Notes under the pieces: generated by a model
What the model saw: only the letters and a program-made list of their open reading frames with translations
Database searches by the model: none
Told to the model about the DNA's origin: nothing
Shown here: positions 27,018 to 35,632 of the stretch, one piece after another
Layout: every line of letters starts with the position of its first letter
How positions within the stretch are numbered: position 1 is the first letter of the stretch
Made by a program: the position numbers and the translations under genes
From: CAYUVH01 sp964448135
GTDB lineage: Bacteria > Verrucomicrobiota > Verrucomicrobiia > Limisphaerales > UBA8199
Reading direction: 5' to 3'
Length of the DNA stretch: 64,000 nt
NCBI GenBank assembly: GCA_964448135.1
Contig: CAYUVH010000054.1
Location: forward strand, 93,120 to 157,119

Positions 27018-27145
27018 TAGTCCCGCAGGGACGACAGGAAATAGCCCAGCGATTCATCGCTGGGTTGCCGCTTAATTCAATCTTTTGCCACTTTACCCAC
27101 CGATGAATCGGTGGGCTATTGTCTTTCGCCCTCCGGGCTGGGAAA
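27018..27145. repeat. Paired hairpin (REP-like) repeat; remainder of the 26978-27318 gap featureless
   Basis: Two hairpins, one around AGCCCAGCGATTCATCGCTG and one around CCACCGATGAATCGGTGG, form an imperfect larger inverted repeat (AATAGCCCA...TGGGCTATT). Flanking hairpins are GTCCCGCAGGGAC and GCCCTCCGGGC. No coding signal is supported between 26978 and 27318. Confidence 0.75.
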
Positions 27146-27318
27146 GATGCTCCGCCGATCTCGTTCCAAAGAATTTTTCTGTCGCCAAATTTTTCTGTCA
27201 TCGAGTCCCGTCTTCTTCCGATGTTTCCGCTCCCATATTTCTGCCAAATCCGGTTGCCTGCGTGTGCCATCAACCCCTGCTTTGACCATCCTGACGCCTC
27301 TTGCTCACGCCCACGACG

Positions 27319-28350
27319 CTATCCCTTCATCGACTCCTTCAACCTTCCCTCAATCTCGCCCACACTCGCCGTCCCCGTCGTCCCCAACTTGTGTATCACC
27401 ACCGACGCCGCCGCGTTCGCCAACTCAAGCGCCTCCTCCAATTCCGCCCCCGCCGCCAACGCCGCCGTGAGATTCGCCATCACCGCATCGCCCGCGCCCA
27501 CAATGTCTATCGGCCCGCGGACCGGCAACGCCGGTTGAAAACACGTCTCGCCGCCGCCCGTCGCGCCCAAAATACCCATTTCTCCCAGCGTCACGATCAC
27601 GCTCCTTCGGTTGTGAAGCGCCAGCGCCCCCGCCGCTTCGCGCAACGCATCGGCACTGAGTTCCACGTCGCTCCCGCGCAGCACGGACAACTCCGCCGCA
27701 TTCATTTTGAAAATCACCGGCGGAAAACCACGCAGCCCGCGACGGCTGTCGGCGATCATCAACTTGGCCGGGTCACCTTTCACCAACTCGCTCACCGCCG
27801 TGAGCACCTTCTGCGTCACCACGCCCGTCTCGGGCACATCCACTTGGTCCATGATAATCACGGCATCAACCTGGCTATGCAGGCCCTCCAACTGCCGGAT
27901 GATTTCACCCTCGACGAGCGCCGGGGTCGGCGTCCAGTTCTTGAAATCCAGCCGGTTGAGTTCGGTCGGCGGATTGCTCCCGGAAATCACCAGCGGCTTG
28001 CAATACGTAAACGTCTGGCGTCGATCCGTTTTTACCAGGCCATCGGTTTTCACACCGGGCATTTTTTGCAACGCCCGCGATAGCTCATGTCCCTCCCCGT
28101 CGTCACCGACGAACCCAATCGGAAAAATGGACGGCAACCCCAGCGCGGACAAATTATTCACAATCGTCCCTGCCCCGCCCGGCTGGGCGCGCACATTGGT
28201 GACATTGTAAACCGGCAATCCGGTTTCGAGCGAAGCCTCCTTCCGCGCCGGATCAATCTCCAAGTACCGGTCCAGACAAAAATCACCCAGCACCGCCACG
28301 CGCAGCGAGGGATAGCGGGCGGTGATTTCGCTGAATCGTTGCGGACTCAT
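27319..28350 (-). CDS. PfkB-family sugar kinase, RfaE/HldE kinase-like
   Basis: 343 residues from ATG 28350 (MSPQRFSEITARYPSLRVAVLGDFCLDRYLEID). The ribokinase fold is clear: an N-terminal GDFCLDRY strand, PGGAGTIVNNLSALG, the substrate loop, and the catalytic GAGDAVMANL near residue 285 with its anion-hole Gly and base Asp. Best resemblance is to heptose-7-phosphate kinase (RfaE domain 1), but no other heptose gene is nearby and specificity is unproven. A conserved unknown gene lies just upstream on the same strand, separated by a repeat. Confidence 0.82.
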   Translation of the reverse strand: MSPQRFSEITARYPSLRVAVLGDFCLDRYLEIDPARKEASLETGLPVYNVTNVRAQPGGAGTIVNNLSALGLPSIFPIGFVGDDGEGHELSRALQKMPGVKTDGLVKTDRRQTFTYCKPLVISGSNPPTELNRLDFKNWTPTPALVEGEIIRQLEGLHSQVDAVIIMDQVDVPETGVVTQKVLTAVSELVKGDPAKLMIADSRRGLRGFPPVIFKMNAAELSVLRGSDVELSADALREAAGALALHNRRSVIVTLGEMGILGATGGGETCFQPALPVRGPIDIVGAGDAVMANLTAALAAGAELEEALELANAAASVVIHKLGTTGTASVGEIEGRLKESMKG

Positions 28351-28360
28351 GAGGGGAGAA

Positions 28361-28515
28361 TGACGAAGCATCCCGCTGAGCGGGATCGAAATCCGAAAGA
28401 AACTCGAAGCACGAAACCCGAAGTATTCGTCATTCGGTCATTCGGATTTCCTTCGTCACGTGTCGCGCCGAAGCATCTTAGCGAAGGCGGATTCGTCATT
28501 CGGATTTCGTCATTT
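28361..28515. repeat. ATTCGTCATTCGG-type dispersed repeat
   Basis: The gap between the kinase and the upstream gene is filled with permutations of CGTCATTCGGATTTC plus a CATCCCGCTGAGCGGGAT hairpin. The same vocabulary forms the inverted repeat at 12932-13042 and the coding stretch at 35652-35682. Confidence 0.75.
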
Positions 28516-28520
28516 CACCC

Positions 28521-29636
28521 TCAACCCACCTTCTGAAGCCGGTCCAACAAATTGTGCACAAACGCCACATTATCACACTGCACGTACTTCATCTCCCCGC
28601 CCATGCGCGAAAAGCTTTTGCAAAACCGCAGATAGTAAGCGGGGTTGTCCTTCGGCGGCTCGCCCTTCGTCCAATCCCAATTCCCGCCATCGGCAATATC
28701 CACCACGTAAATCGTGTGCCCCTGCACAATCTTCCTGCCCGCCTGCAAGCGGAGATTATTCACGCAGCTCAAACTCTTCTCAAAAACCTGCGGCGCCATG
28801 ATGGCCGAACCCACCGACAACACCACGCCGCCGTCGAGCGCCTCCACCGAATTCGCAAACAACCGGAAATCCAAATCCGCCGCGCGGCCGATCGCCCCGC
28901 CGTTGAACATCGGATGATTCGCAATGATGTCGTAGCCGATGCCCGGATGCACCGTGAACGGCACGCCGGCACTGAATGCGCCGCCCAGCAACGAAGTGTC
29001 CTTCCACGGATGCTCGATCTTGATCCGCCCCGCCGGCAACCGGTGCACGGTCATCGCGCGCAACAGCTCCGCCCGCGCCGGCGCGAGCGGATGCGACGGC
29101 GCCGCGCGCAATTGCTGCTTCAACTTCGCCACCGTCGGCAGCGTCGTGCCATCGCCACAGATGAATCTTCCCAAGCTGACCCCATACCCCTCGCGCTTCA
29201 GCGCCCCCGCCAGCAAAGCCAGGTGCAGGCTGCGACCCGTCTCATCCCACGTCCCGAACTGCCCAACCGCCACATTCGCCCGCACATCCTCCGCCGTCCG
29301 CCCGAGATACGCGAGTTCCCAATCATGAATCGTCCCCGCCCCATTGGTCGCCAGGTGTGTCAGCCAGCCTTCGCTGATGAGCCGCCGCACAATCGGTTGC
29401 GCCCCATTCTTCACCAGGTGCGCCCCGTAGATCATCATCACCCCGGCCTTGCGCTTCCGCGCCCCCACGATCCTCCGTGCGCACTCGGCAATAATCGCCT
29501 CCGTCCCCGGATCACAACGCGGCGGCTCCGCGTCCGCGTTCGCCATCATCTCGCCCGCGTCGCTGAGACTGCGCCGCGAGGCGAGCGGATACACTTTGAC
29601 CTTGGTCAGATCGAGCGGTGCGGAACGTTTCTTCAT
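28521..29636 (-). CDS. Conserved cytoplasmic protein of unknown function, paired with a PfkB kinase
   Basis: 371 residues from ATG 29636 (MKKRSAPLDLTKVKVYPLASRRSL). The same frame also opens at 29687, adding 17 residues. There is no signal peptide. The core alternates strands and glycine turns as a Rossmann-like fold: KAGVMMIYGAHLVKNGAQPIVRRLISEG, LATNGAGTIHDWELAYLGRT, PFTVHPGIGYDIIANHP and VVLSVGSAIMAP. I recall similar proteins in planctomycetes, with a faint resemblance to deoxyhypusine synthase-like folds, but no activity can be assigned. The neighbouring kinase suggests a joint role in sugar metabolism. Confidence 0.65.
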   Translation of the reverse strand: MKKRSAPLDLTKVKVYPLASRRSLSDAGEMMANADAEPPRCDPGTEAIIAECARRIVGARKRKAGVMMIYGAHLVKNGAQPIVRRLISEGWLTHLATNGAGTIHDWELAYLGRTAEDVRANVAVGQFGTWDETGRSLHLALLAGALKREGYGVSLGRFICGDGTTLPTVAKLKQQLRAAPSHPLAPARAELLRAMTVHRLPAGRIKIEHPWKDTSLLGGAFSAGVPFTVHPGIGYDIIANHPMFNGGAIGRAADLDFRLFANSVEALDGGVVLSVGSAIMAPQVFEKSLSCVNNLRLQAGRKIVQGHTIYVVDIADGGNWDWTKGEPPKDNPAYYLRFCKSFSRMGGEMKYVQCDNVAFVHNLLDRLQKVG

Positions 29637-29959
29637 GCGCGGCCAGAAGTCGAAACCATGTTGCGGGCAGTAAAGGCCGTTTCCCATCAAACGTCAATTA
29701 TCCCCGGACCGGCCACTGGCGCCATCGCCCTCCCTCTGCCGAAATGATTCCGTCGCCAGGTCGCGTGCGCCCCCTCACTCCGTAGCAGCTGAGCTTCTCA
29801 ATCACGTGCGCTTGGTGGGGAAAAGATACAGTGAGGCGAGCTCAGGCATTTTGCGACCTGCATCCGATTCTCAGGGGTGGGGACGTCTCGTCCCCACTTG
29901 CTCTTTTGACAGCAGAAAGCCCGCGCGACGTCCGTCAGGTCTTGGACTGATACGCTTTC
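29637..29959. other. Gene-free stretch upstream of the IS110 element
   Basis: No gene is supported. Around 29780-29830 there is a degraded GTAGCAGCTGAG...GAGGCGAG segment reminiscent of the GTAGCAGCCGAGGTAACGAG repeat found in mfd and at 51.7 kb. Around 29870-29900 there is a GGGGACGTCTCGTCCCC hairpin. Confidence 0.4.
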
Positions 29960-30027
29960 CAGAGTTATTCCCCAGCGAGGGAAGCGGTCCCCGAAGACCG
30001 CTCCACCCGAGCTGGTGAATAACTCTG
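29960..30027. repeat. Long hairpin at the left boundary of the IS110 element
   Basis: Arms 29960-29976 and 30011-30027 are reverse complements at 16 of 17 positions (CAGAGTTATTCCCCAGC / GCTGGTGAATAACTCTG). They enclose a second perfect stem AGCGGTC/GACCGCT (29983-29989, 29996-30002). The right arm contains the 11-bp motif that recurs after the transposase (31483-31493). Confidence 0.8.
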
Positions 30028-30228
30028 CCGCCGGCGATAATAATGCCGGACCGAATTTGGCCCAGCCAGCGACACGGCTCCTTTGGACTAGCCCTGCGAG
30101 GGTCAGCCGCAGATCGCCGCCGCTGGCTGTGGCCGCCGCGCTGAAGGCTCAGAGAACATCGCCCCACGAGGGCTCCCGTATCAGTTCGCCTGCGCCGCGT
30201 CGTCCGGTGCCAATTCGTGCCGCCCGCC
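30028..30228 (+). ncRNA. Candidate IS110 bridge RNA region
   Basis: The roughly 200 nt before the transposase start have no gene. They contain several stems: CCGGC...GCCGG near 30034-30053, and AGCCAGCG (about 30062) pairing perfectly with CGCTGGCT (about 30119) around an inner GGCT...AGCC stem. In IS110 elements such as IS621 the non-coding end next to the transposase start encodes the bridge RNA that pairs donor and target. Assignment here is by position and structure only; the guide loops were not identified. Confidence 0.4.
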
Positions 30229-30230
30229 AT

Positions 30231-31491
30231 ATGAATACACAATGGAGCGCACATAAGTTCTTCGCCGCCCTGGATTGGGCCAGCGATCATCATGACGTCA
30301 TCGTCCTGGACGGCCAGGGGGCCGTCCAGGAGGAATTCCGCTTTGCCCACACCGCGGCAGGTTGGGCCGAGTTCACCACCCGCATGCAACCCTTTGCTGG
30401 CGCACCGTTCACCTTGGAGACCTCCAGTGGCGCGGCCGTGGACCAACTTCTACAGCGGGGCTGGTCCATTTATCCGGTGGCTCCCGTCGCCGCGGCTGGT
30501 TATCGCCAGCGCAAAGTGCCCAGCGGCACCAAAAGCGATCGCCACGATAGTTGGGCGCTGGCCGGCCGATGCCCTGCGCACCGATGGCCACCTCTGGCGG
30601 CCGTTGCGTCCCCAGGATGAGGCCACCCTCACCTTGCGCACCCTCTGTCGCGATGAGATCACACTCATTGAACAGCGGACCGCGCTGGTCAACCAGTTGC
30701 AGGCCGCCCTGCGGGAGTATTATCCGGCGGCTTTGCAGGCCTTCGACGACTGGACCGCGCCGCACGCCTGGGCGCTGATCCGGCAATTTCCCACCCCCGG
30801 GCAGTTGCAGGCGGCCGGCCGGCGCCGGTGGGAAAAGTTCCTGCACACCCAGCGGCTCTGGCGCCCGCAGACCGTGGCGGAGCGGCTCCAAATCTTTGCC
30901 ACCGCCAACGCCCTGAGCGCCAGCCCGGCCATTACCAGCGCCAAAAGTCTCCTGGCCCTGAGTCTGGTCAACGTGCTGCTCAGTCTGCAAAGCCAGTTGG
31001 AAGAATACCGCCAGCGCATCACCCAGGCTTTCCAGCAGCATCCCGACCACGACACCTTCGGTTCCCTGCCGGGGGCCAAAGCCACCTTGGGTCCTCGTCT
31101 GCTGGCCGAGATCGGCACCGTGCGGGCCGAATATCCCGATGCCGATGCGCTGATGTGCATGGCTGGGGTCAGCCCTGTCCGCTTTCAGAGCGGCAAGCTC
31201 GATTACTGCCGGCTGCGCCATGCCTGCAACAAGGTTTTGCGGGCCACGGTTCATCTGTGGGTCAACGGCAGTCGGCTGACTTGCCCTTGGGCGCAGGCTT
31301 ATTATGCAGCCAAACGAACAGCCGGCGCTTCCCACGCGGCGGCCTTGCGTTGTCTGGGCAAGCGGTGGCTCAAGATCCTCTGGCGGCTATGGCAAAACAA
31401 GCAAGCCTACGATGAAGCCATATACCTGGCCAAACTGGAACGACGCGACAGCTTCACCTGGGCCCAACTCAAACTCCAACCCGGTGAATAA
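30231..31491 (+). pseudogene. IS110-family (DEDD) transposase, frameshifted
   Basis: The N-terminal RuvC-like part runs from ATG 30231 with the full DEDD set in register: Asp15 (ALDWA), Glu63 (TLETS), Asp103 and Asp106 (KSDRHD). At 30560-30567 the sequence GGCC is duplicated (GGCCGGCC). Removing one copy restores DSWALADALRTDG and joins the rest of the protein in one frame to the stop at 31491. The C-terminal transposase domain is intact, including AGVSPVRFQSGK, where the family's catalytic serine lies, and a DYCRLRHACNKVLR helix. As read, the product would stop at about residue 130. The 4-bp tandem duplication looks like a genuine mutation more than a base-call slip. Confidence 0.85.
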
Positions 31492-31493
31492 CT

Positions 31494-31837
31494 TTTATGA
31501 AAAAGCACTTTGTAAACCAGAGAACATCTGCGGCAGTCCTCTGCCGCTTTTCGTTCAACCTCAATAACCGCAATGGAATATGATCGGCTCAGGTTTGCTG
31601 TATCTTGGAAGATAACGAGGCTCCATGATTCCGATTACCCTTCGTTGCCACCTTCACCAAAAGCTGATTCAAACTCATACCGCCCAGACACTCTCCCCAG
31701 ACCTTGAATGAACGCCCATCCAGCTCTGCCGGTCCAAGGTCCGGTTGATTCATCGGCGAATTGAGCCGATCAAGGAGTTCGTAAACCTCGCAAGCTTATG
31801 GGAGTGCTGAAAAATGGATCGTCTTCACACGTGCTTT
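31494..31837. repeat. Gene-free stretch with dispersed repeats
   Basis: GCGGCAGTCCTCTGCCGC (about 31531-31548) is an inverted repeat whose complement also occurs upstream of ribD (about 50550-50572). Around 31612-31640 TAACGAGGCTCCAT recalls the repeat in mfd. Nothing else is recognisable. Confidence 0.6.
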
Positions 31838-31990
31838 ACCCAATGTTTAAGCACTTTGTTGCAACCTGCACATCAATCCCACCCAATGTTTATGCCTATT
31901 TCCCCTTCTGTTGCACCTTTGTTGCAGGTTGTGTTGCGGGTTGAAGCTCGATTCCGATCAATATTTATGCGGTTTGTTGCATGTTGCGAC
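31838..31990 (+). repeat. Promoter-proximal iteron element, copy B (GTTGCAnn iterons)
   Basis: Iterons lie at 31910-31917, 31921-31928 and 31933-31940, then the core ATTCCGATCAATATTTATGC (31951-31970), then iterons at 31976-31982 and 31983-31990. Two extra cores lie upstream (ACCCAATGTTTAAGC at 31838 and ACCCAATGTTTATGC at 31881). A GGGGGTATGCCACCCC box follows at about 31996. The last core ends 115 nt before the YfhO-like start. It aligns over about 130 nt with copy C near 42.8 kb. Confidence 0.8.
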
Positions 31991-32084
31991 TTGTTTGGGG
32001 GTATGCCACCCCGCGTCGCCCTCTTCGCCGAAATCAGTTGCACCCCCCGTGATATGTTTTACCCTGCTTTTTCGGCTCTGCACC

Positions 32085-34895
32085 ATGGCTAAACGAACCA
32101 ACAAGCCCGAACCGTCTGCGGTCGTGGCGGACAATTCCTGGACGCGCAAGTCGTTCCTGATCATGGCCATCTGTCTGGGTGCCGTGCTGGGGGTGCTCTT
32201 CCACAAGAGCATGCTACCCCAGTACATCCTCTTCTCCAACGACGGTCCGCTGGGCGCCGACATGGCCAACACCATGCGCTTCCCCTCCGCCTTTGTCAGC
32301 ATGTGGGCGGACCTGAACTCCATCGGCGCACCCGCCGGCAGCTTCAGCCTGCCGGTGATGGGCGGGTTCAAGTGGATCTTCGGACCCGTCGGCTACGCCA
32401 AGGTCTTCGGCCCGGGCATTCTGTTCCTGTTGGGCTGCTCGGTCTACCTGTTCACTCGGCAGATGAAACTGTCTCGGCCCGCCTGCATCATCGCCGGCAT
32501 TGTTGCCCCCTTGAACGCCGGGTTCCTGTCGAACGTGTGTTGGGGCTCCGGTCAATTCGCTGTCACCGCGACCATGTGTTTTCTGGCGCTGGCGGCCATG
32601 GTGGGCTCGCGGGGTTGGGACGCCTGGCTGCGGGTGCCGCTGACGGGTTTGGCCGTCGGCATGGCGGTAATCGAAGCCGCCGACGTCGGCGCGCTCTTCA
32701 GCATCTTCATGGCGGGGTTCATCTTTTACTGGTCGCTGATCAGCGAAGGCCCCGTCGCGCGCAAAGTGACAGCCGGCATCCTCCGGGTGGCGATTGTGGC
32801 CTTTTTCGCCGCCTTCATCGCCGCTCAGACGGTCGGCGTCCTGATCGCGACCAACATCAAAGGCGTCAGTTCCGGCCAAAAAACGGAGGACAAGGAAGCC
32901 GTCACCTCCGGTTTCGATTATGACAAGGCGACCCAATGGAGCTTCCCGAAGGTCGAAACCTTCAGCCTGTTCGTGCCCGGGCTTTTTGGTTACCGCATGG
33001 ACACGCCCGATGGCGGAAGCTACTGGGGGAAAATCGGGCGGGATGCCATGTGGGACAAATACTTCGCCTCCGGCAAACAAGGTCCGCCGCCCGATGCACA
33101 GCAGGGCATTTTTCTTCGCTACTCCGGCGGCGGCGGCTATGCCGGGGTCATGGTGATCTTTATTGTCGTGTGGACGGCCATCCAGGCCTTCCGCCGCAAC
33201 GGGACGGTGTTCTCGCTATACCAGCGAAAATGTCTGTGGTTTTGGATCGGGGGCGGCGTGATCTGTCTGCTCTTGGCCTACGGGCATTGGGCGCCCTTTT
33301 ACCGGATTTTATACGCCCTCCCTTATGCCTCGAGCGTCCGCAATCCCGCCAAATTCCTCCTGCCGCTCGAGTTCGCCATCCTGATCATCTTCGGTTACGG
33401 CATTGACGGATTGTGGCGGACTTACTTGCAGCCGGCCGCCGTAATCTCCGGCAGCGGCATCGCCGATCAATACCGCAAGTGGAAGCTCAAGGCGTCCGTC
33501 TTTGACCAACGCTGGATTGTGGGCTGCATGGTCGCGTTCGTGGTGAGCCTCGTCGGGTGGCTGATCTACGGCTCCTCCAAAGACAAGCTCATCGCCTACC
33601 TGACCGAAATGGGGACCTACGAGGGCCGTCGCCCGGAGGAATCCGCCGCGCTGGCCCAGTCCATCGCGAGCTTCAGCCTCGCCCACGTCGGCTGGTTCCT
33701 GCTCTTTTTCGCGCTTTCCATTGCCGTCGTGAACCTGATCATCATCGGGTTCTTCGCCGGCCGGAAGGCGAAGCTCGGCATTTGCCTGTTGGGCCTGGTG
33801 GCAGTCCTGGACCTCGGCAAGGCCAACCTGCCCTGGATCATCCATTGGGATTATAAGGCGAAGTATGCCAGCAATCCGGTCATCGATATGTTGCGCGAAA
33901 AACCCTACGAGCATCGCGTGGCCGAATTGCCGTCCTGGTTCACCCGCTTTCCGCCGCAACTGTACCAGCAGCTTGGGATCGATCCACAGATGGAGGGCTT
34001 CTTCCGCGGCATCTACGGCATCGAGTGGAAGCAGCATCTCCAGCTCTATTACAACATCCAGACCATCGACATCATCCAGATGCCGCGCGTGCCGGCAGAC
34101 CTTGCTGCTTTCGAAACTGCGCTCTTTCCCCACTCGAACGAAGATGCCGGCACTCTCACGGCGCGGAAGTGGATGCTCACCAATACCCGTTATCTGCTTG
34201 GTTCGGCCGGCTGGGTGAATTTGCTCAACCAGATGTTCGATCCCGTTGAGCATCGCTTTCGCCTGCTGACGCGCTTCGACCTGGTGCCCCGGCCGGGCAC
34301 CGACGGCTCGCGCTATTACGATTTCACGACCGAGATAAAACCTGACGGCCGCCTCGCGGTGATCGAATTCACCGGCGCGTTGCCGCGGGCGAAGCTCTAC
34401 TCCAACTGGCAGGTCCAGACCAATGACCAGGCTGTGCTCGGCATGTTGAGCAGCACAAACTTCAATCCCACTGACACCGTGCTGGTCTCTGAACCAATTC
34501 CGGCTCCGCCCGCCACCAACGCACCCGCGGGCGACGTCTCCTTCACCAGCTATTCGACGAAGGACATCGTCTTCAAGGCGGACTCGCACGGGCCCAGCGT
34601 CCTGCTGCTGAACGACAAATATGACGGGGACTGGCAGGTGCTGGTGGACGGAAAGAAAAGTGAGCTGCTGCGCTGCAATTACATTTTCCGCGGCGTCTAT
34701 CTGCCGGCCGCCGGAAATCACACGGTGGAATTTCATTACCGGCCGACCATGGGCCGGCTGCCCTTCCTGGTGGTGGGCGTCATACTGGCGATCGTATTGA
34801 CCGCGGTTCTCGTGGTGGCCAGCCGGCGCCGGGACGAAGAAGACGGAGCGGCACCGGTCATCGGCAGCCCCGTCAAAACCCAAGGCGCGGGATGA
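32085..34895 (+). CDS. YfhO-like multi-spanning membrane protein
   Basis: 936 residues from ATG 32085 (MAKRTNKPEPSAVVADNSW). Longer upstream frames run through the iteron element and are not credible. About 12 hydrophobic helices fill residues 25-600. A periplasmic segment includes SSVRNPAKFLLPLEFAILIIFGYG. The soluble C-terminal part (about 720-880) ends KYDGDWQVLVDGKKSELLRCNYIFRGVYLPAGNH-like sequence, the hallmark end of YfhO/glycosyltransferase-C proteins, followed by one last helix. YfhO family members act in lipoteichoic acid or polysaccharide glycosylation. The stop overlaps the methyltransferase start by 4 nt. Confidence 0.85.
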   Translation: MAKRTNKPEPSAVVADNSWTRKSFLIMAICLGAVLGVLFHKSMLPQYILFSNDGPLGADMANTMRFPSAFVSMWADLNSIGAPAGSFSLPVMGGFKWIFGPVGYAKVFGPGILFLLGCSVYLFTRQMKLSRPACIIAGIVAPLNAGFLSNVCWGSGQFAVTATMCFLALAAMVGSRGWDAWLRVPLTGLAVGMAVIEAADVGALFSIFMAGFIFYWSLISEGPVARKVTAGILRVAIVAFFAAFIAAQTVGVLIATNIKGVSSGQKTEDKEAVTSGFDYDKATQWSFPKVETFSLFVPGLFGYRMDTPDGGSYWGKIGRDAMWDKYFASGKQGPPPDAQQGIFLRYSGGGGYAGVMVIFIVVWTAIQAFRRNGTVFSLYQRKCLWFWIGGGVICLLLAYGHWAPFYRILYALPYASSVRNPAKFLLPLEFAILIIFGYGIDGLWRTYLQPAAVISGSGIADQYRKWKLKASVFDQRWIVGCMVAFVVSLVGWLIYGSSKDKLIAYLTEMGTYEGRRPEESAALAQSIASFSLAHVGWFLLFFALSIAVVNLIIIGFFAGRKAKLGICLLGLVAVLDLGKANLPWIIHWDYKAKYASNPVIDMLREKPYEHRVAELPSWFTRFPPQLYQQLGIDPQMEGFFRGIYGIEWKQHLQLYYNIQTIDIIQMPRVPADLAAFETALFPHSNEDAGTLTARKWMLTNTRYLLGSAGWVNLLNQMFDPVEHRFRLLTRFDLVPRPGTDGSRYYDFTTEIKPDGRLAVIEFTGALPRAKLYSNWQVQTNDQAVLGMLSSTNFNPTDTVLVSEPIPAPPATNAPAGDVSFTSYSTKDIVFKADSHGPSVLLLNDKYDGDWQVLVDGKKSELLRCNYIFRGVYLPAAGNHTVEFHYRPTMGRLPFLVVGVILAIVLTAVLVVASRRRDEEDGAAPVIGSPVKTQGAG

Positions 34896-35632
34896 AGCCG
34901 GAAGAGCTGCAGCGACTTTATTCCGAGAGCGGCGGTGACGGCGATTGCGGAACGGATTCGCACGACGTTTCCCCCCGCGCCCGCCGCGTGGCGAAGCTCA
35001 TGGCCGAATACCGCGAGCCCCGCAAGGTCCTCGACGTGGGCTGCGCGGATGGTTCACTCCTGAAGGATTTCACCAAGCTGCACGCCATCAGCGGTGTGGA
35101 CATTTCCGAAAAGCTCATCGCGAGAGCCACCCGCAACGGCTACCAGCACGTCCAGATGCTGGATGCTTCCACGCAACCGCTGCCGTATCCGGACAAGACC
35201 TTCGACGTGGTGGTGTGCGGCGAATGCATCGAGCACGTCGTGGACACCGACTGGCTCCTCTGCGAAATCAACCGCGTCCTGAAGCCGGGCGGCCATTTGA
35301 TCCTGACCTTTCCGAACATCCGCACGCCAATCGGTTTCATCATGCTGCTCTTCAACCTGCCGCCGATGTATTCCGCGCGCTACCGCTCCGCGCACGTGCG
35401 CGATTTCACCACCGGCACCGTCCGCCTCGCTCTCGGCAACAGCGGCTTCCGCCCCGAGCTCATGTGGGGCTCCGGCTTCTACATCCACAAGGTTGGACAC
35501 TGTCTCTCCGGCCTCGCAAAGTTTCTGCCGAGCTGGGCCTCCGGCGTCGTCGCCCGCGCCACCAAGCACCGCGACGCCGCCTACTCCGAAAAAGCCGTCG
35601 CCCAGCACGAAATCTTCAAGTCCGACGATTGA
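34892..35632 (+). CDS. Class I SAM-dependent methyltransferase
   Basis: 246 residues. Motif I is VLDVGCADGS at 46-55, followed by GVDISEKLI (motif II), FDVVVCGECIEHV (motif IV) and LKPGGHLILTFPN (motif V-VI), a Methyltransf_11 layout. The C-terminal third is more hydrophobic (PIGFIMLLFNLPP, VGHCLSGLAKFLP) and may contact the membrane or a lipid-linked substrate. It starts within the YfhO-like gene's stop (ATGA), so it may modify a surface glycan or lipid intermediate. Confidence 0.88.
   Translation: MKPEELQRLYSESGGDGDCGTDSHDVSPRARRVAKLMAEYREPRKVLDVGCADGSLLKDFTKLHAISGVDISEKLIARATRNGYQHVQMLDASTQPLPYPDKTFDVVVCGECIEHVVDTDWLLCEINRVLKPGGHLILTFPNIRTPIGFIMLLFNLPPMYSARYRSAHVRDFTTGTVRLALGNSGFRPELMWGSGFYIHKVGHCLSGLAKFLPSWASGVVARATKHRDAAYSEKAVAQHEIFKSDD

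Larger units (their letters stand above)
30014..31493 (+). mobile_element. IS110-family insertion sequence
   Basis: An 11-bp direct repeat, GGTGAATAACT, lies at 30014-30024 and 31483-31493, bracketing about 1.47 kb with one transposase frame. IS110 elements have no inverted termini and often sit between short direct core repeats, so these are the best visible boundaries. The 5' non-coding part (30025-30230, about 206 nt) is structured and of the size known for IS110 bridge RNAs. The transposase is frameshifted, so the copy is probably not autonomous. Confidence 0.72.

Noticed and set aside
30231..31491. Programmed frameshift in the IS110 transposase
   Set aside because: IS110 transposases are normally one frame, and the cause is a plain GGCC duplication without a slippery heptamer.
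31911..32084. Upstream extension of the YfhO-like gene
   Set aside because: The 58 extra residues are Cys-rich nonsense read from the iteron element; ATG 32085 fits a normal start.
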